Virus record (IMG/VR): IMGVR_UViG_3300032093_000012
Coordinates: 1 to 64,000 of that record
DNA: 64,000 nt
Origin: a virus
Reading direction: 5' to 3' (one strand)
Shown here: positions 49,581-56,833 of the stretch, piece by piece
Position numbering within the stretch: the first letter of the stretch is position 1
Layout: every line of letters begins with the position of its first letter
The notes under the pieces: model-generated
The model's database searches: none
What the model was told of the DNA's origin: nothing
What the model saw: the letters and a program-made list of their open reading frames with translations, nothing else
Program-made: the position numbers and the translations under genes

Positions 49581-50645
49581 CTATTTTAATAACTCTTCTT
49601 TATAAAAGCTTTCTAATTTAATACCATCTTGTGTAAACTTTACAAGATTCTTTAAACTCTTTTCATTGATTTGCTTCTTAATGATAGCGTATGCTTTAGT
49701 CATATCATCACCAATAAACCATTCGTAATCACCACTATCATCATCTAAAGCTTTCTTTGCAGCAGGATCAGCTAGCATCTTTTTAATTGATGCTCTAATA
49801 TGTTCTGCATTTGGATTTGACTTACCAACCCATAGGCTCTTCTGTAGAACATCTCTAAAGTTCTTTACAAGAACATAAGCATCATAGAATTCACCTGATG
49901 GTGCTACTCCCCACTTTTCTTTATAGAGATCTTCGAAGTGATTGGTATTGTAGTTTTTGTCTTTTACGATCTTACCGGTCTTAAGATCAAGAACACCATG
50001 AGAGAACCAAAGCTTGTAATCACCTTTCTCGATCATTGGATTAATAAACTTAAGATGAGATGAATACGTCTCACGCACTGTATTAAGTTCACCACGAAGA
50101 GCAGCAAGTCTTGCCTCTGCTGGTTTCATTCCCTTAACAAAAATCATCTTATCATTATAACACTTGATGTATGCATCCATGTTTGGTTGTGGCCCACAGA
50201 TCATCATAACAATTGCCATAACATCTGGTCTTCTACCTGATGTAGAACCAAACTTTACTTTTTCTTTATAAGGATCAAACTTAGTGCTATGACTTACTAC
50301 AATATTTAAGTTAACAAGACCAATTGGTTCATAGTGCTTATAATCATAGTCGACTTTATCTGTCAAGAAACTCTCAGCATTTCCACCGTGTGCAACCATG
50401 ATTGCATATGGATCTTTCTGCAACTCATTATGAAATCTATTGAATCCAGGAATATCATTAGCACCCGGAATATGTTCTACAATAACTTTAGTACCAATAA
50501 ACTTTTCAAGATGTTGAGCAATGATGTTTGCCCAAACTGATGTGCCACCGCCCGGTTCTTGTGGAACGATTAGTCTATATGATTGTTGTGCATAAACTGT
50601 TGTTGAAAACAATAGTGCCATGAAAAACGCTAATAATCTATGCAT
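49581..50645 (-). CDS. tctC: Tripartite tricarboxylate transporter solute-binding protein (TctC)
   Basis: This is a 354-aa protein with a clear signal peptide (MHRLLAFFMALLFSTTVYA, cleavage near residue 19). The mature start YRLIVPQEPGGGTSVWANII is the TctC/Bug family pattern, and the two-lobed length is normal. TctC binds an organic acid in the periplasm and delivers it to TctA/TctB. The membrane partner TctA is at 52242-53693 in the same operon. The presence of binding protein plus permease suggests functional uptake during infection. Confidence 0.85.
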   Translation of the reverse strand: MHRLLAFFMALLFSTTVYAQQSYRLIVPQEPGGGTSVWANIIAQHLEKFIGTKVIVEHIPGANDIPGFNRFHNELQKDPYAIMVAHGGNAESFLTDKVDYDYKHYEPIGLVNLNIVVSHSTKFDPYKEKVKFGSTSGRRPDVMAIVMMICGPQPNMDAYIKCYNDKMIFVKGMKPAEARLAALRGELNTVRETYSSHLKFINPMIEKGDYKLWFSHGVLDLKTGKIVKDKNYNTNHFEDLYKEKWGVAPSGEFYDAYVLVKNFRDVLQKSLWVGKSNPNAEHIRASIKKMLADPAAKKALDDDSGDYEWFIGDDMTKAYAIIKKQINEKSLKNLVKFTQDGIKLESFYKEELLK

Positions 50646-50648
50646 AGT

Positions 50649-51518
50649 TCACTCCGTGTATGTTATAACATGAATTTTAGTTATACCAAATAATTCTTTT
50701 TTAAGTTGTTCAATATCATTAGTAATAACTTTACCAACAACACCTTTACCTATTGTTGTTTCTAGATTATTTATATCTATATCAATAGATTTAAGATAAT
50801 CTTTTTTTTCTCTTAACCACATGAATAAATTTTTTGCAGTATTTTTACCTATAAAATCATCTAAAACTATATTAAAATCTGAACTTATCTTATGTTGTGG
50901 TAAAATATTTTCATCACCAACATAATCGTCTTGATCTTTAAATACATCAAAAAGATCTTTACCTTTATGACAATATTTTAAATATACATCACCTGCTTTT
51001 ACTCTAGGATAAAAAGCTTTCTTTTCTTCTAAAGTCATTTCTCTAGTAGGTCTATTTTTATAGCTTACAGTAATTTTTGCTGTGTGTCTTTTAGCAATGA
51101 ATCCTTCGTATCTATGAATCAATACATTGAACAACGTTACAGCATCTTTTACTTCTCTTGGAGAATTAATATACCACTCTGGTGGACTTTCATCTTTACC
51201 TCTTAATTGCTCAAAAAATGTATGAAGATAATTCATAGCTTCTTGATCAGGATTTAAATCCAATTTATAATTAATAATATTATCATATGAATTAACTACG
51301 TCAATGCACTCATTCATTTTTATTATAGTATTTTCTGGTGACCACTCGTCATTGAGATGATATATCCTATCTGTCTCAACTAACCAACAATTTTTACTTA
51401 AGATTGCTTCTTTAAGTAAAGCTGCCCATGATTGACCAAGAATATTATTTGCAGGTTCTATGTCAATTTTATGCATAGAACCTGTTTTTTCATTTAAAAG
51501 ATAAAGGTGAAATAACAT
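50649..51518 (-). CDS. Hypothetical protein between transporter genes
   Basis: This is a 289-aa soluble protein. It overlaps the previous gene by 29 bases; an internal ATG at 51476 (MHKIDIEPANNI) preceded by AGG could be the true start. Central features are NPDQEAMNYLHTFFEQLRGK, PPEWYINSPREVKDAVTLFN and a C-terminal domain rich in Lys, Asp and aromatic residues. No recognised catalytic motif. Placement between a 2OG-Fe(II) oxygenase-like gene and tctC suggests a shared pathway, but this is inference. Confidence 0.65.
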   Translation of the reverse strand: MLFHLYLLNEKTGSMHKIDIEPANNILGQSWAALLKEAILSKNCWLVETDRIYHLNDEWSPENTIIKMNECIDVVNSYDNIINYKLDLNPDQEAMNYLHTFFEQLRGKDESPPEWYINSPREVKDAVTLFNVLIHRYEGFIAKRHTAKITVSYKNRPTREMTLEEKKAFYPRVKAGDVYLKYCHKGKDLFDVFKDQDDYVGDENILPQHKISSDFNIVLDDFIGKNTAKNLFMWLREKKDYLKSIDIDINNLETTIGKGVVGKVITNDIEQLKKELFGITKIHVITYTE

Positions 51519-52245
51519 GATAAAATGGACCCAAGTCTCTAGCTTTATTTAATAGTTCATTAGTTTTTGTAGTTGTGTAACCGGTAATTTGCAACATCGG
51601 TCTATCATCCCAACCCATGTTTGCTGTACAATGTGGAATATCTTTCCATTCCCATGTGATGCAATCACCTGCTAACCACTGCCAATACATGGCATTACCA
51701 AGTTGAAATATTTGTCCTGGCTTCCAGTCATCTAGCATGATAGCAAACCTACGCATGATATCTGGGTTCTCATCCATCTCGGTATTTTTAAAACTATTAT
51801 CTCTTTCAGGTCTAGCAGCAAAGTTATCGATATGTAGATGAAGCATCTGACCAGTCTTTTGGTTATGAAACTTGATAGCAGGATTTTCTATACCAAGATA
51901 TTCAGCAATGTATTTAAATACTGGTTCATCATCTGCTGCAGCTCTTAAAAATATTTCTTGATTTGGATCAGCACCTGCTCTGATCAAATCTTGTTGTTCT
52001 GCAGAAGCAGAATATAATCCTTCTTGTGCAATCTTTGGATTAAAATTGTTTCGAGTTGCCCATGTGCTTGCCTGTGCAACTGGAATATATTTTTCAATAA
52101 CATTTTTAAAATAAAAATGAAAGTTACCAACAAATGTATAGCTATCTTTACCGTGCTCAGGATCTCTCATATTATCAAAGTGCCATTTACTTTGACTCTT
52201 CATATATTCCCAACGACTTCCATTCCAATCTTGATAATTTGTCAT
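51490..52245 (-). CDS. 2OG-Fe(II) oxygenase-like protein
   Basis: This is a 251-aa protein. A jelly-roll iron site is visible: H138-x-D140 (LHLHIDN), H205 in IPHCTAN and an Arg215 in DDRPMLQITG that would bind 2-oxoglutarate. The region before (AIMLDDWKPGQIFQLGNAMY) is typical for the barrel strands. Such enzymes hydroxylate small molecules, proteins or nucleic acids. It sits between a transporter permease (overlapping by 4 bases) and an unknown gene. The substrate may be linked to the transported organic acid, but this is speculative. Confidence 0.7.
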   Translation of the reverse strand: MTNYQDWNGSRWEYMKSQSKWHFDNMRDPEHGKDSYTFVGNFHFYFKNVIEKYIPVAQASTWATRNNFNPKIAQEGLYSASAEQQDLIRAGADPNQEIFLRAAADDEPVFKYIAEYLGIENPAIKFHNQKTGQMLHLHIDNFAARPERDNSFKNTEMDENPDIMRRFAIMLDDWKPGQIFQLGNAMYWQWLAGDCITWEWKDIPHCTANMGWDDRPMLQITGYTTTKTNELLNKARDLGPFYHVISPLSFK

Positions 52246-53693
52246 GTATATGTTATCCTTGTCTTGTTAAAGAATATTCCATAGATTGCTAGCATAATAG
52301 ATACTATTATTAAAGTCAATGATATTGGTCTTGTAAAGACTGTGTACCAATCAAATAAAGTTGTATATTGATAGTACATTTTTTCTATCTGATCTGATAA
52401 AACAAACCCAATAATAAATGCAGCTCTACTTATACTAAAGTGTTTTAATAAGAAACCTAAAACTATGAAGACTGCTAAGATAAAATAGTCTTCCCAATAA
52501 CCAGTATACTGCACACAGCTCCACACCAATAGCGCAGATAAAACATAGAACCATATAGAGAATGGTATCTTAAATATATAAGTGATATATTTAATCATGA
52601 CCATAGATACAGCAAATGTTAAAACTAATGAAGCCATATAACTATAGTTCAGAGCTTTAAAGAAAGTCATATCTTTTAATAAGTTTGGTGTTCCTAGTTC
52701 AATACCAACTAAGATAAACAAACTTAAGATGATAGCTTCAAATGGTGCTGCTGGTATACCAAACAAAACTGTTGGTATATATCCAGTTGCTTTCTGAGAG
52801 TTATTAGCACCCTCACAACCAATAACACCCTTGATATTACCTTCACCAAACGGTATCTTTTCATTTTTATTTATTGCTACAGTCTGGCTATACGCTACCC
52901 AGTCTGCGACTGCACCACCAACACCAGGCAATACACCAATAAATGCACCGATAGCACCTCCACGAATGCTATCTTTCCAATGTATGAAAGTATCTTTTAT
53001 TCCTTGTATAGTTTGATTCTTTGCATCAACTATCTTTGTAGTCGTAGCATTATATCCTGTTCTATATGCTTCAATTAGTTCAGGAAATGCTAAGACTCCT
53101 GCGAGAACCGGCATGATTTGAATACCAGCTTTTATGTATTCCCAATCTAATGTCCATCTAGCTGCATTAGTAGTTGGATGTTGACCAACCATTCCAAGAA
53201 ATATACCAAGACATAGACCAAATATTCCTCTCACCCACTTATCACTTGTTATAAATGTAACGCAAGTGAAAGCTAATATCAGAAAACATAATAGTTCAGG
53301 AATACCAAAAGCTAATACTGCTTTAGAATAGAACGGCAAAAAAACAAGAGCGATGATTCCGAATATAAAACCATTCAAAGTTGATGTAGTAATAGCAGCA
53401 CTTAATGCACGAGCCGCTTGACCCTTTTTAGCCAAAGGAAAGCCATCAACGATGGTTGCTGCAGATCCGGATGCTCCGGGTATATTGAGAACAATACTTG
53501 CAAAGCTATCACCTATGGTGCTTGCTACAACTATAGCTGTCGTGAAAACTACTAGTGTGTATGGATCTGCTCTAAAGAAATCTAAAAAGCCGTAAATGGT
53601 AATTAGCGCAGTGCTAGCACCGGCGACTGGTATCAAACCAATTAAAAATCCATATGCTGTACCAAACAGCAACCATAATATATAATCAAACAT
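52242..53693 (-). CDS. tctA: Tripartite tricarboxylate transporter permease (TctA)
   Basis: This is a 483-aa integral membrane protein (bacterial TctA is ~500 aa) with about ten to twelve hydrophobic segments. The N-terminal block GFLIGLIPVAGASTALITIY, then FASIVLNIPGASGSAATIVD and a second half with FIGVLPGVGGAVADWVAYSQ show the conserved inverted-repeat motifs. TctA with TctB and TctC imports organic acids with sodium or proton. No TctB of usual size is present; the 73-aa membrane protein at 54423-54644 is the only small membrane candidate nearby, but it does not resemble TctB. Confidence 0.9.
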   Translation of the reverse strand: MFDYILWLLFGTAYGFLIGLIPVAGASTALITIYGFLDFFRADPYTLVVFTTAIVVASTIGDSFASIVLNIPGASGSAATIVDGFPLAKKGQAARALSAAITTSTLNGFIFGIIALVFLPFYSKAVLAFGIPELLCFLILAFTCVTFITSDKWVRGIFGLCLGIFLGMVGQHPTTNAARWTLDWEYIKAGIQIMPVLAGVLAFPELIEAYRTGYNATTTKIVDAKNQTIQGIKDTFIHWKDSIRGGAIGAFIGVLPGVGGAVADWVAYSQTVAINKNEKIPFGEGNIKGVIGCEGANNSQKATGYIPTVLFGIPAAPFEAIILSLFILVGIELGTPNLLKDMTFFKALNYSYMASLVLTFAVSMVMIKYITYIFKIPFSIWFYVLSALLVWSCVQYTGYWEDYFILAVFIVLGFLLKHFSISRAAFIIGFVLSDQIEKMYYQYTTLFDWYTVFTRPISLTLIIVSIMLAIYGIFFNKTRITYT

Positions 53694-54410
53694 TTATAAT
53701 GACAGTTCTTTATCCTTCAAGCTCTTTTCATATTTATCCATCTTGTCAAGGTAACCCCTGTTACGAAGTTCTTTGAATACAAGATTCTCTTGACTGAACT
53801 CACCACCCTTAGCAATGGCTGCTCCTCTCATGTCTCTTATCTTTGCCTTAAGAGATTGAAATGCCTCTGCGTCCATCTTACTCTTAATCATATGATCTAT
53901 AAGATGCATATAGTCTGAAACTTTTTTCTTAAGATTCTTATCTGTATTAAAGTTGTAAGAACCTTTTGTAGGTTGAACTACCCACTTGTTATTCTTCAAA
54001 GAAAAAACACCCTGTCCTTTCGGATAGGATGTTACAGGATCTTGTGCGTATGGTTCGAGCGAGTAGCCATAGACTTTAACGTCATGTGTTAGTGTCCATA
54101 AAACTTTCTTACTCTGCAGGTAGTCATCAACTAGTTTTCTTTCACCAAGCTTATTTCTATCTATGATTAGATGAACATCAATATCAGACTTTTCGGTGTA
54201 ATTATAATTTACATTACCACCAACCATGATGATATCTTGGATAAGATTCTTTGGGATACTAGCATAGTCTGCCCACGTATCAGCAAACTTCAACAGTTTT
54301 GCTCTTACTTCTGGCTTAAGCTTATTGCCGTTCCACAGTTTAGGATTAAGCTCATCATGATACTGAAGGCTTATCTTTAATTCTTCTAGATATGAATAAA
54401 ATGGTTTCAT
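53694..54410 (-). CDS. Nucleotidyltransferase-like protein
   Basis: This is a 238-aa protein. The pol-beta-type motif is clear: MVGGNVNYNYTEKSDIDVHL followed by IID, giving the paired Asp of the active site. A third acidic position may lie in HDVKVYGYSLEPY. The C-terminal part is helical and basic. It is the first gene of the tctA-tctC operon, with a late promoter at 54428-54435 and GAGGGTGCT before the ATG. Substrate unknown; tRNA or small-molecule nucleotidyl transfer are options. Confidence 0.8.
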   Translation of the reverse strand: MKPFYSYLEELKISLQYHDELNPKLWNGNKLKPEVRAKLLKFADTWADYASIPKNLIQDIIMVGGNVNYNYTEKSDIDVHLIIDRNKLGERKLVDDYLQSKKVLWTLTHDVKVYGYSLEPYAQDPVTSYPKGQGVFSLKNNKWVVQPTKGSYNFNTDKNLKKKVSDYMHLIDHMIKSKMDAEAFQSLKAKIRDMRGAAIAKGGEFSQENLVFKELRNRGYLDKMDKYEKSLKDKELSL

Positions 54411-54422
54411 AGCACCCTCGTT

Positions 54423-54644
54423 TTAAGTATTTATAATGAGGCCTGCTATATAAAGTGCTGACACGACAAGTTGGATTATGATTAGAGACCATTTTTTCCA
54501 CATGTAACCAACTATAAGCCAGCCTAAGTTACCAGCTAAACTAAAATAAATATTAAGAGGATATATGTTCCAAGCAGTCAGCGCCACACCAATCATTAAA
54601 ATTGCTGTAGCAGTCCACTCCATCCACCATTCAAAAGACTTCAC
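54423..54644 (-). CDS. Small membrane protein (DUF6552-like)
   Basis: The start is set at GTG 54644, which overlaps the TGA of the upstream gene as GTGA (73 aa); a TTG one codon earlier is the alternative. The protein has an aromatic start (KSFEWWMEWT) and three hydrophobic segments (ATAILMIGVALTAW, YFSLAGNLGWLIVGYM, SLIIIQLVVSALYIAGLI). This is typical of small marine-phage membrane proteins (DUF6552-like). Coupled to another small membrane protein and ClpP. Function unknown. Confidence 0.7.
   Translation of the reverse strand: MKSFEWWMEWTATAILMIGVALTAWNIYPLNIYFSLAGNLGWLIVGYMWKKWSLIIIQLVVSALYIAGLIINT
54428..54435 (-). promoter_or_regulatory. T4-type late promoter for the nucleotidyltransferase-TctA-TctC operon
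   Basis: An exact TATAAATA on the minus strand overlaps the last codons of the upstream membrane protein. Predicted start near 54422 leaves a ~12-base leader containing GAGGG. It makes the transporter operon a late-expressed unit. Confidence 0.65.
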
Positions 54645-54790
54645 CAATGTCTAATCACTCCCGCTACAATAAAAATATTAGTTATGATATAGCATAGTAC
54701 TATGGCAGTCCTAATGATAGCAATTAAGTCTGCTTCTTTATCATCATTACTTGCTTTTTCTCCTAGCGATTTTGCCCAGAGTCTCCACAT
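54641..54790 (-). CDS. Small membrane protein (49 aa)
   Basis: The ORF runs from ATG 54790, which overlaps the ClpP stop as TGATG, to TGA 54641. It reads MWRLWAKSLGEKASNDDKEA, then DLIAIIRTAIVLCYIITNIF, then IVAGVIRHW. There is one transmembrane helix at about residues 22-44 and a charged N-terminus. Tight overlaps on both sides support a real gene. Function unknown; it may anchor or modulate the adjacent ClpP or DUF6552-like proteins. Confidence 0.7.
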   Translation of the reverse strand: MWRLWAKSLGEKASNDDKEADLIAIIRTAIVLCYIITNIFIVAGVIRHW

Positions 54791-55353
54791 CAATAGAACT
54801 CTACTATCTCATCTGCTATGCCATACTTTACAGCTTCTTTTGCTGTAAGCCAAACATCTTCTGCCGGGAGAAGGTATTTCTTGATTGATTTTTCATCTAA
54901 ACCAGTACAGCGTTTATAGTGTTCAACAATTCTAGCATGTGTATTATTAAATTCTTTGACACGAGCCATCAACTCGTGTTCTTTACCATAACTACCCCAT
55001 GAATACTGGTGTGAAAGAATGGCAGTATTTCTTGTAACATATCTATGACCCTTTTCGCCAGCAATGAATGTCATAAGACCACAACTAGCAATCTCACCAA
55101 GACCATACGTAAATACTGGAATCTTAGATCCCTTGATAGTGTCGATAAGTGCAAATGCTGAACCAACTTCGCCACCCGGTGAATTGATTATCATCTTAAT
55201 ATGTTTAGGACGATCTTTCCTCATCAAGTTTCTTGCTATGATGAATTCCATTGCATCACCGCATGAACTAGGATCAAAATCTTTATTGAACAATAGATAG
55301 TGATGATCTTCTATACTTGGAATACTTGTAATCTTATCTTCTTTATCACTCAT
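54790..55353 (-). CDS. clpP: ClpP-like serine protease
   Basis: This is a 187-aa protein of ClpP size. The catalytic triad is visible: Ser90 in LGEIASCGL, His115 in ILSHQYSWG and Asp166 in AEDVWLTAKEA. The substrate-binding strand IINSPGGEVGSAFALIDTI is conserved. No signal peptide. Phage ClpP may act with host ClpX or ClpA, and tmRNA-tagged proteins are classic ClpXP substrates, so the phage tmRNA may feed it. It is in an operon with three small genes. Confidence 0.88.
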   Translation of the reverse strand: MSDKEDKITSIPSIEDHHYLLFNKDFDPSSCGDAMEFIIARNLMRKDRPKHIKMIINSPGGEVGSAFALIDTIKGSKIPVFTYGLGEIASCGLMTFIAGEKGHRYVTRNTAILSHQYSWGSYGKEHELMARVKEFNNTHARIVEHYKRCTGLDEKSIKKYLLPAEDVWLTAKEAVKYGIADEIVEFY

Positions 55354-55507
55354 CGCGACTTACACTCTTTGTTTGATGAACTAACCAAGCAATAGCAACA
55401 ACTTTTTCAGAGTCAGTCATTGTCTCTGATTTAATAACTCTATCTATATGTTCTAAGATTTGTCTAAGCCAATTTATTTCAACTGTTAGAAGATCCACAT
55501 GTGGCAT
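55346..55507 (-). CDS. Small helical protein upstream of ClpP
   Basis: This is a 53-aa ORF from the ATG at 55507 with GGAG 8 bases upstream; its stop (TGA) lies inside the first codons of clpP, an 8-base overlap. It reads MPHVDLLTVEINWLRQILEH, IDRVIKSETMTDSEKVVAIA, WLVHQTKSVSRDE: two amphipathic helices. Strong ribosome-binding site and coupling to ClpP support expression. It could be a ClpP adaptor, but that is only suggested by position. Confidence 0.65.
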   Translation of the reverse strand: MPHVDLLTVEINWLRQILEHIDRVIKSETMTDSEKVVAIAWLVHQTKSVSRDE

Positions 55508-55621
55508 TATATAACTCCAGTTGTTTTCGACACAGACAAAGATCTTTAGATAAAAAAACTATTTGATCTTTCTCTGTGTCTAATATTATATTATAGCTAT
55601 ATCGCTGTATAAGTACGTATC
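55508..55621 (-). promoter_or_regulatory. Intergenic leader region of the ClpP operon
   Basis: This 114-base gap lies between the cell-wall hydrolase gene and the ClpP operon. It holds a long inverted repeat (55529-55544 with 55565-55580) and, further from the operon, an AT-rich stretch with TATAAT-like sequence but no good -35. I can say only that it probably contains a promoter and RNA structure. Confidence 0.4.
55529..55580 (-). repeat. 16-bp inverted repeat in the ClpP operon leader
   Basis: GACACAGACAAAGATC (55529-55544) and GATCTTTCTCTGTGTC (55565-55580) pair with a single mismatch around a 20-base loop containing a run of seven A on the plus strand. No T run follows on the minus strand, so this does not look like an ordinary terminator; an RNA stabiliser or attenuator is possible. 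Confidence 0.65.
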
Positions 55622-56437
55622 TCACGCTACTACTGGTTTACGATATCCTAATATTTTATTCACAGGAAAATAACCAACTTGCACTGATTTTGCTGTGTTA
55701 CCACCATAAACTTTTATGTATTTAACACCTTCAAACCATTCGTAGCCTTCAAAGAAACCTACATGGCCTGCCATTTGATTACTTCCTCTTTTAGTGACAA
55801 CTATATCACCAATCTCTGGTTCTTTTGTTACCACACCGTAGTGTAAGAAGCTACGGGCCATTAAGCTTCCAGATGTTTCATAACCAGAACGTGCTAATAT
55901 AGCATTCACAAATCCTGCACACCAAGGAATTCTAACAGGATCTACAGGCTGATTATTGTTACCTGCAGCCATCAAGTTTTTAAGTTCGCCACGATTCTTT
56001 TTGGCGTTCTTGCCTTCCCACTTCTTCGCTTCAGCATAGACTGGTTTTGCAACATGTTCTTCTTTGCAAATAAACCAAAAACAATCTTTACGAACTTCGA
56101 GTGCTGTTTTCTTTGGAAGACTCTCGTTCTTTTTAATACCAAGAGAAGAAGCAACTTGTTGTTGCTGTCTTTGCTGTTCTGCTCTTGCACGCTCTCTAGC
56201 CCAGTACTGAGAAGAAGTCTCTTCACTAGTTTCAAACACGAGATCATTGATAACAGTTTGTGGTCTTGGTGCTTGTGCTTGTTGCACTTTCTTTACAGGT
56301 TTTTTCTTAACCTGTTTCTTCTTTTTCTTTACCTGCTGCGAGACCTGAGTATTTTCATTGTTTGGCCTAGCTTCTGCAAGATTTGCTAACGCAAATGGTG
56401 CCAGCATCAGTGACACAATTAAAATAATCTTTTTCAT
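55622..56437 (-). CDS. Secreted cell-wall hydrolase-like protein (TIGR02594/NlpC-P60-like)
   Basis: This is a 271-aa protein with a signal peptide (MKKIILIVSLMLAPFALANL, cleavage near residue 23) and a Lys/Gln-rich linker (residues ~30-100). The C-terminal catalytic domain has Cys173 (RIPWCAGFVNAILARSG) and His225 (AGHVGFFEG). The latter part (GDIVVTKRGS, VYGGNTAKSVQ) is typical of TIGR02594-type CHAP/NlpC peptidoglycan peptidases. It probably cuts cell-wall peptides from the periplasm and may be the endolysin or a wall-remodelling enzyme. It is directly downstream of rlpA. Confidence 0.78.
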   Translation of the reverse strand: MKKIILIVSLMLAPFALANLAEARPNNENTQVSQQVKKKKKQVKKKPVKKVQQAQAPRPQTVINDLVFETSEETSSQYWARERARAEQQRQQQQVASSLGIKKNESLPKKTALEVRKDCFWFICKEEHVAKPVYAEAKKWEGKNAKKNRGELKNLMAAGNNNQPVDPVRIPWCAGFVNAILARSGYETSGSLMARSFLHYGVVTKEPEIGDIVVTKRGSNQMAGHVGFFEGYEWFEGVKYIKVYGGNTAKSVQVGYFPVNKILGYRKPVVA

Positions 56438-56452
56438 GCATTTTCCTTTTTG

Positions 56453-56833
56453 TTATTGGTTTGGCATGATCTCCATAACTAACTTGGAAGTTCCCTTCAT
56501 ATCTATAGCCTTTGCAGCCCCCATAGCTAGATCTAAATCTCTTCCTTTTGTAAAGGGGCCACGATCATTAATCCTAACCAAAATGCTCTTACCATTACTA
56601 GGGTTTGTTACCCTTACCATAGTATTAAATGGTAACTTTTTATGAGCCGCAGTCATACCATGAGGATCAAACTTTTCCCCATTAGCAGTCTTACGACCCG
56701 CTTTATACCACGTAGCATTCACGAGGTACTTTTTATTTATAACATCAGTTTTTTCTAAAAGAGCGGCACTACTAGATGTAGTACCGCATCCACAAAGAAG
56801 ACTAAATGTAGTAATTAATATTATTTTTTTCAT
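56453..56833 (-). CDS. rlpA: RlpA-like lytic transglycosylase lipoprotein
   Basis: This is a 126-aa protein with a lipoprotein signal ([17 protein letters not shown], lipidated Cys probably Cys16). The double-psi barrel is intact: [20 protein letters not shown], then [20 protein letters not shown], then [20 protein letters not shown]. The NDRGPF...RDLDL motif marks RlpA, which cuts peptidoglycan glycan strands lacking stem peptides. Stem-peptide removal by the neighbouring hydrolase could supply such substrate. Its ATG overlaps the stop of the radical SAM gene (ATGA). Confidence 0.85.
   Translation of the reverse strand: MKKIILITTFSLLCGCGTTSSSAALLEKTDVINKKYLVNATWYKAGRKTANGEKFDPHGMTAAHKKLPFNTMVRVTNPSNGKSILVRINDRGPFTKGRDLDLAMGAAKAIDMKGTSKLVMEIMPNQ

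Noticed and set aside
54423-54644. Possible TctB subunit
   Set aside because: Three short helices and 73 aa, about half the size of TctB, and no TctB pattern; it belongs to the ClpP operon rather than the tct operon.
56734-56741. TATAAATA on the minus strand inside rlpA
   Set aside because: It is far from any gene start and encodes conserved Lys/Asn codons; probably coincidence in AT-rich DNA.
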